DNA of 16,050 nt from an uncultured Oscillospiraceae bacterium (GTDB lineage Bacteria > Bacillota > Clostridia > Oscillospirales > Oscillospiraceae). Positions 1 to 7,806 of the stretch are shown piece by piece. How positions within the stretch are numbered: the first letter of the stretch is position 1; each line of letters opens with the position of its first letter. The notes below the pieces were generated by a model, which worked only from the letters and a program-made list of their open reading frames with translations, made no database searches and had not been told where the DNA came from. The position numbers were made by a program, and so were the translations under genes. The DNA lies in assembly GCA_944385775.1 (NCBI GenBank), contig CALWYM010000099.1, forward strand, positions 1 to 16,050, given 5' to 3'.

Positions 1-467
1 AGTATAAGAGAGTCAAGCAGGCATACTTTTCCACAATTATTATCGGAAGTATCGGCTCCCTTATCCTCGGCGGTCTTATGATAATCTTCGCAAAGCCCCT
101 TATTAACGTCTTTAACTCCGAGGCTGACGCCCTTATTACCGAAATCGGCGCCCTTAAGGTCCGTTCACTTTGTATTGTTTTCATTCCTCACATTATCGTT
201 ATGGTTACAAGCAATCTGTTCCAGTCTCTGGGCAGACCTGTTGAAAATATGGTGCTTAGTATGTCAAGACAGCTTCTGTTCCTTATTCCGCTGCTTTTCA
301 TTCTTCCCAATATTTTCGGCGAACACGGTCTTGCTGTTACCCAGGCATGCTCTGATTTGTTCTCCTTCCTGTTTTTAGCTCTTCCTCTGGGTCTTAAAAT
401 GGTAAAAACCCTTGACAGCCTCCATGACGGAGACCCGTCACCCTACGAGAAGAAAAAGAAAGACTGA
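1..467 (+). CDS. MATE family efflux transporter, C-terminal part (5' end outside window)
   Basis: The reading frame (first full codon at base 3) is open from the window edge to the TGA at 465-467, so the true start is upstream and the ATG at 78 is internal. The visible 154 residues are hydrophobic and carry MATE C-terminal hallmarks: an 'NLFQSLGRPVENMVLSMSRQ' stretch, then an 'IPLLFILPNIFGEHGLAVTQ' helix, then a final membrane helix and a basic tail ending in EKKKKD. MATE proteins are 12-helix inner-membrane antiporters that export cationic drugs or metabolites using Na+ or H+ gradients; the substrate here cannot be told. It is convergent with galT and shares a bidirectional terminator with it. 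There is no sign that it belongs to the galactose system. Confidence 0.85.
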   Translation, partial: YKRVKQAYFSTIIIGSIGSLILGGLMIIFAKPLINVFNSEADALITEIGALKVRSLCIVFIPHIIVMVTSNLFQSLGRPVENMVLSMSRQLLFLIPLLFILPNIFGEHGLAVTQACSDLFSFLFLALPLGLKMVKTLDSLHDGDPSPYEKKKKD

Positions 468-475
468 TAATTAAT

Positions 476-507
476 AAAAAGGCTTGCCAAATTCGGCAAG
501 CCTTTTT
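476..507. terminator. Bidirectional intrinsic terminator between MATE gene and galT
   Basis: A perfect 8-bp stem, GGCTTGCC (481-488) with GGCAAGCC (495-502), has a 6-nt loop. It is flanked by five A on the left and five T on the right, so it has the A-stem-T form on both strands. It lies 9 nt after the MATE stop and about 30 nt after the galT stop, and probably ends both convergent transcripts. Confidence 0.92.
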
Positions 508-536
508 ATTATGCTTATTTTCAATCCCTGCGCTTT

Positions 537-2036
537 TTATACGCTTTTCAAAAACCGTAAAAAGTCCTCTTTACCCTTTTCCGTTCTGGCGTAAACTCCC
601 GCCTGCTCCAAAACCTTGCTGAAAACTATTCCCGTCTCCTTATAGACGATTTCAAGGGCATTTTCATCAGTAATACTGTACTTGTCCCTGAAGCTCTCAG
701 CCCAGTCGGCGTGAGAAGCGGTAAGGGGATTTTCCCTCATATCAAGACCCTTTGCAAGGCAGTTTGCCACCTCGGCAAGCTCCGTCTTGAGCCTTGCCGG
801 CAGCACCGCAAGCCCCATAACCTCAATAAGACCGATATTCTCCTTTTTAATATGGTGAAGCTCACTGTGAGGGTGATAGAGCCCCAACGGGTACTCCTCG
901 GTGGTAAGGTTGTTTCTCAAAACAAGGTCAAGCTCATAGTCCTCTCCGCGGCGCCTTGCGATAGGTGTAATGGTGCTGTGCTTTTCACCATCTGTTTCGG
1001 CAAAAATCATTGCCCCCTCATCGGTATATCCTCGCCACGCGGTAAGAATTTTATCCGCAAGGTCAATAAGCCGCTGGCTGTTGCCGCACCTTAGCCTGAT
1101 AACGCTCATCGGCCATTTTACAATGCCTGATAACACGTCCTCATAGCCCGGGAAGGTAAATAGAGTCTCAATCTCCGCCTTCTCCATGGCAAAGGTGTAC
1201 CTGCCGCCCTGGAAATGGTCATGGGACAGTATGGAGCCGCCCACAATGGGCAGGTCGGCGTTGGAACCCACAAAATAATGGGGAAACTGCCGCACAAAGT
1301 CAAGGAGCTTTCCGAAACATGCCCTGTCAATCTTCATTGGGGTGTGTTCCCGGTTAAGGCAGATACAGTGCTCATTATAATAAACGTAGGGCGAATACTG
1401 CAAATACCACGGCGATGAATTTATGGTAATGGGGATTATTCTATGATTTTGCCTTGCCGGGTGGTTTACTCTCCCGGCGTAGCCCTCATTCTCCGGGCAG
1501 AGCTGGCACTTGGGGTAGGATGAGGCCGGCATATTCCGTGCCGCCGCAATGGCCTTCGGGTCCTTTTCCGGCTTTGACAAATTTATTGTAATATCCAAAA
1601 CTCCGTAAGGCGTATCCGTCTTCCACTGAACGTCCTTTGCGATTCTGTCCCGCCTTATATAGTTTGTGTCGCAGCTGAACTTATAGTACCAGTCCGTTGC
1701 CTCCCTTGGTGAGCGGCTGTAAAGCTCGTAAAATTTGCGGATAACCTCCGATGGTCTTGGGGTAATGGCGCCCATAAGACTTGTATCAAGAATATCCCTG
1801 TACGTAACGGTATTCTCAGGCAAAAGCCCCCTGTCATAGGCGTCGTCAAGAAGACAGTTCAGAACCTCGGTCAGCTCACCCTGCCCCCAGTCCGGCATTT
1901 CTCCCTCTCTGTCAATGCTGTCAAGACGCAGCGTTTCAAGAAGCCGGTTTACAGCCCAATTTACGTCCTCCCTTTCCAAAAGCCCCTTGGAAAGACCGTA
2001 GGACACGAGCTTTAATATGGCCGTATCTCTTTTCAT
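537..2036 (-). CDS. galT: UDP-glucose--hexose-1-phosphate uridylyltransferase, family 2
   Basis: GalT transfers UMP from UDP-glucose to galactose-1-phosphate, giving UDP-galactose and glucose-1-phosphate in the cytoplasmic Leloir pathway. The 499-residue length fits the long Firmicutes family-2 GalT rather than the roughly 350-residue E. coli type. An HxHxQ active-site motif is visible (HDHFQ, about residues 272-276), in which the second His is the expected uridylylated nucleophile. A CxxC pair lies at about 177-180, and a conserved-looking YNEHCICLNREH stretch at about 220-231. The ATG overlaps the galE stop by one base (TAATG), with GGAGGAG just upstream inside galE, so translation is probably coupled. 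It is the last gene of the galactose operon. Confidence 0.95.
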   Translation of the reverse strand: MKRDTAILKLVSYGLSKGLLEREDVNWAVNRLLETLRLDSIDREGEMPDWGQGELTEVLNCLLDDAYDRGLLPENTVTYRDILDTSLMGAITPRPSEVIRKFYELYSRSPREATDWYYKFSCDTNYIRRDRIAKDVQWKTDTPYGVLDITINLSKPEKDPKAIAAARNMPASSYPKCQLCPENEGYAGRVNHPARQNHRIIPITINSSPWYLQYSPYVYYNEHCICLNREHTPMKIDRACFGKLLDFVRQFPHYFVGSNADLPIVGGSILSHDHFQGGRYTFAMEKAEIETLFTFPGYEDVLSGIVKWPMSVIRLRCGNSQRLIDLADKILTAWRGYTDEGAMIFAETDGEKHSTITPIARRRGEDYELDLVLRNNLTTEEYPLGLYHPHSELHHIKKENIGLIEVMGLAVLPARLKTELAEVANCLAKGLDMRENPLTASHADWAESFRDKYSITDENALEIVYKETGIVFSKVLEQAGVYARTEKGKEDFLRFLKSV

Positions 2037-3028
2037 TACTCCTCCTTAAATCCGTGGGGGTGGGTCCTGTGCCAGTTCCACGCCGTCTCCACAATGGTAT
2101 ACAAATCGTTATACTGGGGCTTCCAGCCCAGAACGTCTATCGCTTTCTGGCTTGAGGCGATAAGCTGTGCCGGGTCGCCGGCACGGCGCTCCGCAATTTT
2201 TGCCGGAATTGGATGACCTGTCACCTCTCTTGCTATGTCTATAACCTCCTTGACGGTAAAACCTACGCCGTTACCCAGGTTAAACACGTTGTTTTCTCCG
2301 CCGGCTACAAGGTAGTCCAGCGCCAGAATGTGGGCCTCCGCCAAATCTGTTACGTGGATATAGTCACGGATACAGGTCCCGTCCTTTGTTGGATAGTCGT
2401 CTCCGAAAATGCTGACTTCCTTTCTCTGTCCCAGAGGTACCTGCAAAATTATTGGCAGAAGGTGGGTCTCCGGGTCATGGGCCTCTCCGATTTTTCCCGA
2501 AACATGGGCGCCGCAGGCGTTAAAGTAACGGAGCGCCACATACCTGAGTCCATGGGCGCGGGAAACCCAGCCCATCATCTGCTCCATGGCAAGCTTTGTC
2601 TGACCGTAGCAGTTTGTTGGGAAGGTCTTGTCGCCCTCCAGAATCGGAACCCTCTCCGGCTCACCGTAGGTAGCTGCCGTCGAGGAAAACACTATCTTGT
2701 CAATGCCGTTATCCACCATGCTCTGAAGCAGCACCATGGTGCCGTAAAGATTGTTGTTATAGTATTTAAGCGGGTTTGTCATGGACTCGCCCACCTGTGA
2801 GGAAGCGGCAAAGTGAATAACGCCCTCAATTTTCTCTTTCCTGAAAAGCTCGTCAAGTGCCCCTTTGTCACGTATGTCAAGCTGATAGAACCTTGCCTTG
2901 GGGTGAACCGCCTCTTTAAAGCCGGTCTGAAGATTATCGGCAACTACCACGTCCCTGCCTGCCTCTATAAGTCTGTACACAGTGTGAGAGCCGATATATC
3001 CGGCGCCGCCTAAAACCAAAATAGCCAT
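2036..3028 (-). CDS. galE: UDP-glucose 4-epimerase
   Basis: GalE interconverts UDP-galactose and UDP-glucose using tightly bound NAD, regenerating the UDP-glucose that GalT uses. It is a short-chain dehydrogenase-fold protein of 330 residues, the usual family length. The NAD-binding loop GGAGYIGS is at residues 7-14, the acidic D31 ends beta2, the catalytic S/T region FSSTAATYG is at about 114-122, and the YxxxK pair is Y141/K145. The ATG at 3028 has AAAGGAG nine bases upstream. The gene follows galK by 33 nt, and its stop overlaps the galT start. Order galK-galE-galT on one strand points to a single Leloir operon. Confidence 0.96.
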   Translation of the reverse strand: MAILVLGGAGYIGSHTVYRLIEAGRDVVVADNLQTGFKEAVHPKARFYQLDIRDKGALDELFRKEKIEGVIHFAASSQVGESMTNPLKYYNNNLYGTMVLLQSMVDNGIDKIVFSSTAATYGEPERVPILEGDKTFPTNCYGQTKLAMEQMMGWVSRAHGLRYVALRYFNACGAHVSGKIGEAHDPETHLLPIILQVPLGQRKEVSIFGDDYPTKDGTCIRDYIHVTDLAEAHILALDYLVAGGENNVFNLGNGVGFTVKEVIDIAREVTGHPIPAKIAERRAGDPAQLIASSQKAIDVLGWKPQYNDLYTIVETAWNWHRTHPHGFKEE

Positions 3029-3061
3029 TTTTAAAAACTCCTTTCCTGTTATCCCAAACAG

Positions 3062-4348
3062 TTACGGCAAAACCACAGTTCCCCCTGCCGGGCGAAGCTG
3101 CAGCTCATAGACGCTTCCCTGACCCAGAGCCGCCTCCATAGCCGCTTTAAATTTTGTTATCATGTCCTGGGGCACAAAAGCCTGGATCGTACCTGCAAAG
3201 CCGCCGCCGTGGACCCGGCAGGCGCCTCTGTCTCCCAGAAGCTCCTCCGCCAGCGCCAGAGCCACCGCCATGGGCTGCTCCCTGACTGCGCCGGCAGGCG
3301 TTATATTCTGAAGAAGCTCCCAGCTCGAGCGACCTGAGCTGCGTACAAGTCGGAGAAATTCCTCCATATTCCCCTTTGTCAGAGCCTTTGTCTCTCCGTC
3401 TACCCTTTCGTTATCGCCAAAGAAATGAAGACTGCGGAGAACAGCCCTGTCCCCTGCCGCTTCACGAAGCTTAGGAAGATTCTCAATAACCTGCTCCCTT
3501 GTGACCTCTCTCAAAACCTCCTTGCCGAAAAACTCCGCTACGGATTTCATCTCCTCCGGAACTGCCGCGTATTCATCGGTAAGGTTCGCGTGGCTTGCCC
3601 CCGTATTTATTATGCAAAGGGCATAGCCCATTGCCGCCAGGTCCACATTAAGGGAGGTTACCTCGGGCTCCCCATCCTTTTCAAAGTCGATTGCCACAAC
3701 GCCTCCTACTGAGGACGCCATCTGGTCCATAAGTCCGCAGGGCTTGCCGAAGAATATATTCTCCGCCGCCTGACCCATCTGGGCGATTACTACCGAACTG
3801 AGCTCATCATTGCAGAAAAGGTGGTTTATTATAACGCCCAGAAGTACCTCGCAGGCCGCTGAGGAGGAAAGCCCGGACCCCGGCATTACCATTGAGTCGG
3901 CGTATATATCCATGCCGGAAAGCTCGTAGCCCCTGTCCTTTGCCTGACTCGCCATGCCCCGTACAAGTGCGGCGGTGCTCCCTTTTTCACTCTCCTTGGG
4001 CGCAAGGTCCCCTATATCAATCTCAACCATGTTCCAGCCATGGCTTTTAAAGCGTATCACGCCCTTATCATTGTAGCCCCCGCAGGCTGCAAAATCAAGA
4101 TTAACCGCTCCCGCCAGAACCTTTCCCCGCTGATGGTCAGTGTGGTTTCCGCAAATCTCCGTTCTGCCCGGCGCGGAACAAAGAGAAATTTCCTGCTCCC
4201 CGTCCTTTGAAAAGGTGCGGCAGTATCCATCAATCAGCGTTTCCATACGCTTTCTGCCCCAGACAGCGTCACCTACCATAAGCCGTGATATGGCGCCGTC
4301 CAGCTCTCCGCTTTTCAGTTTCTCCCGCACCTTAGATATTTTTTCCAT
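3062..4348 (-). CDS. galK: Galactokinase
   Basis: GalK phosphorylates alpha-galactose with ATP to galactose-1-phosphate, the entry step of the Leloir pathway. It is a GHMP-superfamily kinase. With the start at 4348 the protein has 428 residues. The galactokinase signature is GRTEICGNHTDH (61-72), the ATP loop MPGSGLSSSAA (155-165), the catalytic Asp D208 lies in CGLMDQMASS, and the C-terminal GHMP motif is VHGGGFAGT. The frame stays open upstream to an ATG at 4402, but that codon lies inside the terminator hairpin and its 18 extra codons encode no recognisable galactokinase sequence. AAGGAGT at 4359-4365 is ten bases before the ATG at 4348, which settles the start. No separate promoter is obvious, so expression probably depends on read-through from mglC. 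Confidence 0.95.
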   Translation of the reverse strand: MEKISKVREKLKSGELDGAISRLMVGDAVWGRKRMETLIDGYCRTFSKDGEQEISLCSAPGRTEICGNHTDHQRGKVLAGAVNLDFAACGGYNDKGVIRFKSHGWNMVEIDIGDLAPKESEKGSTAALVRGMASQAKDRGYELSGMDIYADSMVMPGSGLSSSAACEVLLGVIINHLFCNDELSSVVIAQMGQAAENIFFGKPCGLMDQMASSVGGVVAIDFEKDGEPEVTSLNVDLAAMGYALCIINTGASHANLTDEYAAVPEEMKSVAEFFGKEVLREVTREQVIENLPKLREAAGDRAVLRSLHFFGDNERVDGETKALTKGNMEEFLRLVRSSGRSSWELLQNITPAGAVREQPMAVALALAEELLGDRGACRVHGGGFAGTIQAFVPQDMITKFKAAMEAALGQGSVYELQLRPAGGTVVLP

Positions 4349-4388
4349 AGATTTTCTCACTCCTTGCAGTAAAAAGCCTTTTGAAAGA

Positions 4389-4439
4389 AAAGCCGCTGCC
4401 ATAAGACAGATAAATCGGCTTATGTATTGCAGCGGCTTT
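4389..4439 (-). terminator. Strong hairpin between mglC and galK (terminator or attenuator)
   Basis: Just after the mglC stop the transcript can form an 11-bp stem, AAAGCCGCTGC with GCAGCGGCTTT (plus-strand arms 4429-4439 and 4389-4399). A 4-nt bulge follows, then a second 6-bp stem (CATAAG/CTTATG) and a 13-nt loop. The 3' arm runs into TTTTCTTT on the minus strand. This has the form of an intrinsic terminator, though the T-run is interrupted. No clear promoter follows before galK, so partial read-through is likely. Confidence 0.75.
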
Positions 4440-4458
4440 AATCAGCACTCTTTGTAAA

Positions 4459-6114
4459 TTACTTCTTCTGAACGTATTTAAGGCAGTCAAGGGTAACGGC
4501 CACCAGAATAATAATTCCGGAGAATACGAACTGAAGGTTTGCATCGATACCAAGAACGGTAAGGGAATAAGTCAGGGCGGTGAAGATAAATACACCAACC
4601 ACAACGCCGGAAATCTTACCGATACCGCCGGTAAAGGAAATTCCGCCTACAACGCAGGCCGCGATGGCTTCCATATCCCAGCCCTGTCCGTAACCGGCGG
4701 AGCCTGAACCAAACATTCGAATACACTCAAGCCATGAGCCAAAGCCGTAGAGAATACCTGCCATTATAAAGGCGCCTACTGTTACCTTAAATACCGAAAT
4801 ACCGGAAACGGCGGCTGCCTCCTGGTTTCCGCCAACGGCGTAAAGGTTTTTGCCAAAGGTAGTCTTGTTCCAGATGAACCACACGATAATAATTGCGGCA
4901 ACTGCCCAGAGAATAATTGTGGGGAATCTGCCGATTCTGGGCATAATCATGTCTGGAATCTCGGACTCAATCGCTCCGAAGGAAACGCCCTTTGTGGAGT
5001 ATGTCATAAGTCCGAAAATTACAAGCTGGTTTGCCATGGTGGAAATAAAGGGGTGCATCTTAAACTTGGCTGTAAAGAAGCCGGCTATGGTGGTAAAGAG
5101 GGTACACATGATGATACACATAACAAGCGCCAGAATCATTCTTCCCACCACGGGAATACCGGTAAAATCAAAGATATGACCGAACACTGAGCCCGTATTT
5201 ATACCCTTGTGCATGATAATCGTGGCGACGGTAACGCCCATACCCACCATTCGCCCGATGGACAGGTCCGTTCCTGCCAACAGTATCAGCCCGGAAACGC
5301 CTAAGGCAAGGAACATTCTTGGCGACGCCTGCTGGAGAATATTGAGTATATTGTTTACCGTGAGAAGCTGGACCTTGGGTCCCTTAACAATGGGGGTAAT
5401 AATGCAAAGACCGATAAATATTGCCACAATGGCTATATAAAGACCGTTTCTCAGAAGAAAATCTCTCAGGTTAAAGGTGTACCTGTAATTTTCCCACTTC
5501 TGAGCCATGGTCTGCGCCGGGGTGAATTTGCTCATCCTCAGCATATCTATAAGGTGGAACTTATGCTCCATAGCGCCGTGACGGCGGTCCTTTATCTGGT
5601 CCACCTCATTTTGAAGCTGCATTTTGGCGTCAAACAGGCGGTTTTTATGGACATACTTCTCGTCCTTCATCTCCCGGGAGTCGGAAATCTTCGCCATGGC
5701 AGCCTTGTGCTCATCGGTGAGCTTTGCCACCTGAGAGCGGTAACGCTCCTCAGCCAGGGCCTTCTCCTCCCGGCAGCTCTCCCTGACCGCATTGTAGTAC
5801 GCCGGGAACTGCGCCTTGATTACTCCCTCAGCCTGACCTATAAGCTGGGATACCTGACCCTTGTTCTCCTTTTCAACCTTCTTTGCCTTCTCCATCTCCC
5901 GGGAAAGTGCCTCAAGGCGCTGCTTCTTCTCCCCGGACTGAAGAAATTTGTCTTTTTTTATATTTTCAATTTCAGACTGAATATCTATTACCCTGTCAGT
6001 ACCGTTTTCCCTCAGGGCGTTTATCTTTTCCTGAATTTCATCGACCTTTGCGTCGATGGGCTGCAGGAGAATCTCCTCCTGCTGGGGCGTAAGAATTTTA
6101 CTGTTTTCTGCCAT
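4459..6114 (-). CDS. mglC: Galactose/methyl-galactoside ABC transporter permease with long N-terminal coiled-coil extension
   Basis: This is the membrane channel subunit of the Mgl galactose/glucose importer, in the BPD_transp_2 (RbsC/MglC) family. The permease domain covers about residues 218-551. Its first helix is at 223-243, the family motif GTDLSIGRMVG at 281-291, the ATPase-coupling loop AVGGNQEAAAVSGIS at 426-440, and the conserved VVGGISFTGGIGKISG at 488-503. E. coli MglC is about 336 residues, whereas this protein has 551. The extra 215 N-terminal residues are soluble, Lys/Glu-rich and probably coiled coil (about 20-95 and 110-180), with no signal peptide, so they should be cytoplasmic. 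The reading frame is uninterrupted, and AGGGAG eight bases before the ATG supports the long form. It starts 15 nt after mglA. Confidence 0.92.
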   Translation of the reverse strand: MAENSKILTPQQEEILLQPIDAKVDEIQEKINALRENGTDRVIDIQSEIENIKKDKFLQSGEKKQRLEALSREMEKAKKVEKENKGQVSQLIGQAEGVIKAQFPAYYNAVRESCREEKALAEERYRSQVAKLTDEHKAAMAKISDSREMKDEKYVHKNRLFDAKMQLQNEVDQIKDRRHGAMEHKFHLIDMLRMSKFTPAQTMAQKWENYRYTFNLRDFLLRNGLYIAIVAIFIGLCIITPIVKGPKVQLLTVNNILNILQQASPRMFLALGVSGLILLAGTDLSIGRMVGMGVTVATIIMHKGINTGSVFGHIFDFTGIPVVGRMILALVMCIIMCTLFTTIAGFFTAKFKMHPFISTMANQLVIFGLMTYSTKGVSFGAIESEIPDMIMPRIGRFPTIILWAVAAIIIVWFIWNKTTFGKNLYAVGGNQEAAAVSGISVFKVTVGAFIMAGILYGFGSWLECIRMFGSGSAGYGQGWDMEAIAACVVGGISFTGGIGKISGVVVGVFIFTALTYSLTVLGIDANLQFVFSGIIILVAVTLDCLKYVQKK

Positions 6115-6129
6115 ACTTCATTCTCCCTA

Positions 6130-7638
6130 TCACAGGTATTTTGCGCTGAGACGCAAAAGCTCTTCCTGGTTTGTATCCTTCGTATTTACAATGCCGGACA
6201 GACGACCGTTACTCATTACGCCTATCCTGTTTGTAATTCCCAGAATCTCCGGCATTTCGGAGGATACAACAATTATGGTTTTTCCCTCTTTTGCCATTTT
6301 AATAATAAGCTCGTATATCTCGTACTTGGCGCCCACGTCGATACCTCTCGTCGGCTCATCCATCATAAATACCTGAGGTGAGCGCTCAAGCCACTTACCG
6401 AAAATTACCTTCTGCTGGTTTCCGCCGGAAAGGCTTGTTATCATATCGTCTGGACCCATGCACTTTGTACGCATCGTCTTGATTTCCTTATTAGTGGCCT
6501 TTACCATTTTGGCGGTGGATAGCGCCGGTCCTCTTTTGTACCGGTCAAGATTGGCTATGGTAGTATTAAATGTAAGGTCACATTTAAGGAAAAGACCGTT
6601 AGCCTTACGCTCCTCCGTAATCATGGCAAAGCCGTACTCCATTGCCTCCTTGGCGGAGGAAAAATTCATCAGCCTGTTTTTAAAGTAAACTCTGCCGGCC
6701 GCCCTGGTCCTCACTCCGAATATGGTCTCCATAAGCTCAGTTCTTCCCGCGCCTACAAGACCGTACAAGCCGAAAATCTCACCCTCACGCACATCAAAGG
6801 ATACGTCCTTAAGGTATGGCGGGAACTTTGTGGAGAGGTGCTGCACCGAGAGAATTGTATCCCCCGGAGTGTCGTCTACCGGCGGGAACCCGCCCTGTAG
6901 GCTTCTTCCTACCATGGCGGTAATAAGCTCGTTCATGTTTGTCTCCGACGTGGGCTTTGTCATAACAAGGTTTCCGTCACGGAGAACAGATATTTCATCG
7001 CAAATTTCAAATATCTCATCCATCTTGTGGGAGATATATATAAGGGCAATACCCTGCTGCTTCAGCATACGCATCATGCTGAAAAGCTTTTCTACTTCCT
7101 GAACGGTCAGGGACGAGGTGGGCTCATCCAAAACTATTACCTGGGAATTATAGGATATAGCCTTCGCTATTTCGCACATCTGGCGCTGTGAGACAGACAT
7201 ATTCCGCATGGGCTGAGAAAGGTTTACTGTCATTCCCAATCTGCGGAAAAGCTCAGATGCCTTTTTTCTCATTCTGCCCTCGTCCACAATGCCCATGGAA
7301 TTTACAGGGTAGCGACCAAGGAACATATTATCCACCACATTGCGCTCCAGACACTGGTTCAGCTCCTGGTGCACCATGGCGATACCGTTTTCAAGGGCGT
7401 CCTTTGGCCCGGTAAAATTAATTTCCTTGCCGTTTAGGAAAATCTTGCCCTCGTCCTTTTGATAAGTTCCGAACAGACATTTCATCATAGTGGACTTTCC
7501 GGCTCCGTTTTCGCCCATAAGTCCCATAACAGTGCCCCGCTTTACATCAAGGTTAATGTGGTCAAGGACTCTGTTTCTTCCGAAGGACTTACACATACCA
7601 CGGATGGACAGGACAATATCATTTTTATTTTCTGCCAT
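6130..7638 (-). CDS. mglA: Galactose/methyl-galactoside import ATP-binding protein
   Basis: This is the cytoplasmic ATPase of the importer, with two fused ABC domains as usual for sugar CUT2 transporters (502 residues). The first domain has Walker A GENGAGKST (42-50), Q-loop Q91, signature-like MSVSQRQ (147-153), Walker B VIVLDEP (167-173) and H-loop H204. The second has the degenerate Walker A GLVGAGRTE (Arg for Lys), LSGGNQQK (403-410), VFMMDEPTRGID, and Ser (VSSE) where an H-loop His would be. This asymmetry is normal in the family, where one ATP site is degenerate. A second in-frame ATG lies at 7647, but it is only one base after the GGAG, while the ATG at 7638 is spaced by ten. The 7638 start is therefore preferred, with moderate certainty. 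Confidence 0.95.
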   Translation of the reverse strand: MAENKNDIVLSIRGMCKSFGRNRVLDHINLDVKRGTVMGLMGENGAGKSTMMKCLFGTYQKDEGKIFLNGKEINFTGPKDALENGIAMVHQELNQCLERNVVDNMFLGRYPVNSMGIVDEGRMRKKASELFRRLGMTVNLSQPMRNMSVSQRQMCEIAKAISYNSQVIVLDEPTSSLTVQEVEKLFSMMRMLKQQGIALIYISHKMDEIFEICDEISVLRDGNLVMTKPTSETNMNELITAMVGRSLQGGFPPVDDTPGDTILSVQHLSTKFPPYLKDVSFDVREGEIFGLYGLVGAGRTELMETIFGVRTRAAGRVYFKNRLMNFSSAKEAMEYGFAMITEERKANGLFLKCDLTFNTTIANLDRYKRGPALSTAKMVKATNKEIKTMRTKCMGPDDMITSLSGGNQQKVIFGKWLERSPQVFMMDEPTRGIDVGAKYEIYELIIKMAKEGKTIIVVSSEMPEILGITNRIGVMSNGRLSGIVNTKDTNQEELLRLSAKYL

Positions 7639-7701
7639 TCTTTTCATGCTCCGTTTCCAGTTTGAGGCCTATCCTGCCCCGGTTCTTCACTCATACACAA
7701 A

Positions 7702-7763
7702 TCAGGGAGAATTTGCTCAGCCCGACAAGAGAAAGCTCCTATCGGGGAACTAGTTCTCCCTGA
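7702..7763 (-). promoter_or_regulatory. Nested RNA hairpin in the mglB-mglA intergenic gap
   Basis: The roughly 170-nt gap between mglB and mglA holds a perfect 10-bp inverted repeat, TCAGGGAGAA (7702-7711) with TTCTCCCTGA (7754-7763). Inside it lies a second 5-bp pair, CCCGA (7721-7725) with TCGGG (7742-7746). On the minus strand it is followed by only three T, so it is a poor terminator. Its position directly after the binding-protein gene fits an mRNA-stabilising or partial-termination element that keeps mglB more abundant than mglA and mglC. That role is inferred. Confidence 0.6.
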
Positions 7764-7806
7764 CCTTTTCTAACTCACTTTTTCAGTTCGCCTCGCGGAT
7801 ATTAAA

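Noticed and set aside
2213..2800. 195-codon open frame on the plus strand opposite galE
   Set aside because: GalE motifs on the other strand are complete; this frame has no family features.
4349..4402. Upstream ATG giving an 18-residue longer GalK
   Set aside because: The codons are the 3' arm and T-run of a terminator hairpin plus the ribosome binding site; the ATG at 4348 is well spaced from AAGGAG.
5554..6381. 275-codon open frame on the plus strand opposite mglC and mglA
   Set aside because: It crosses two well-supported minus-strand genes, has no recognisable domain or ribosome site, and reflects codon composition of the real genes.
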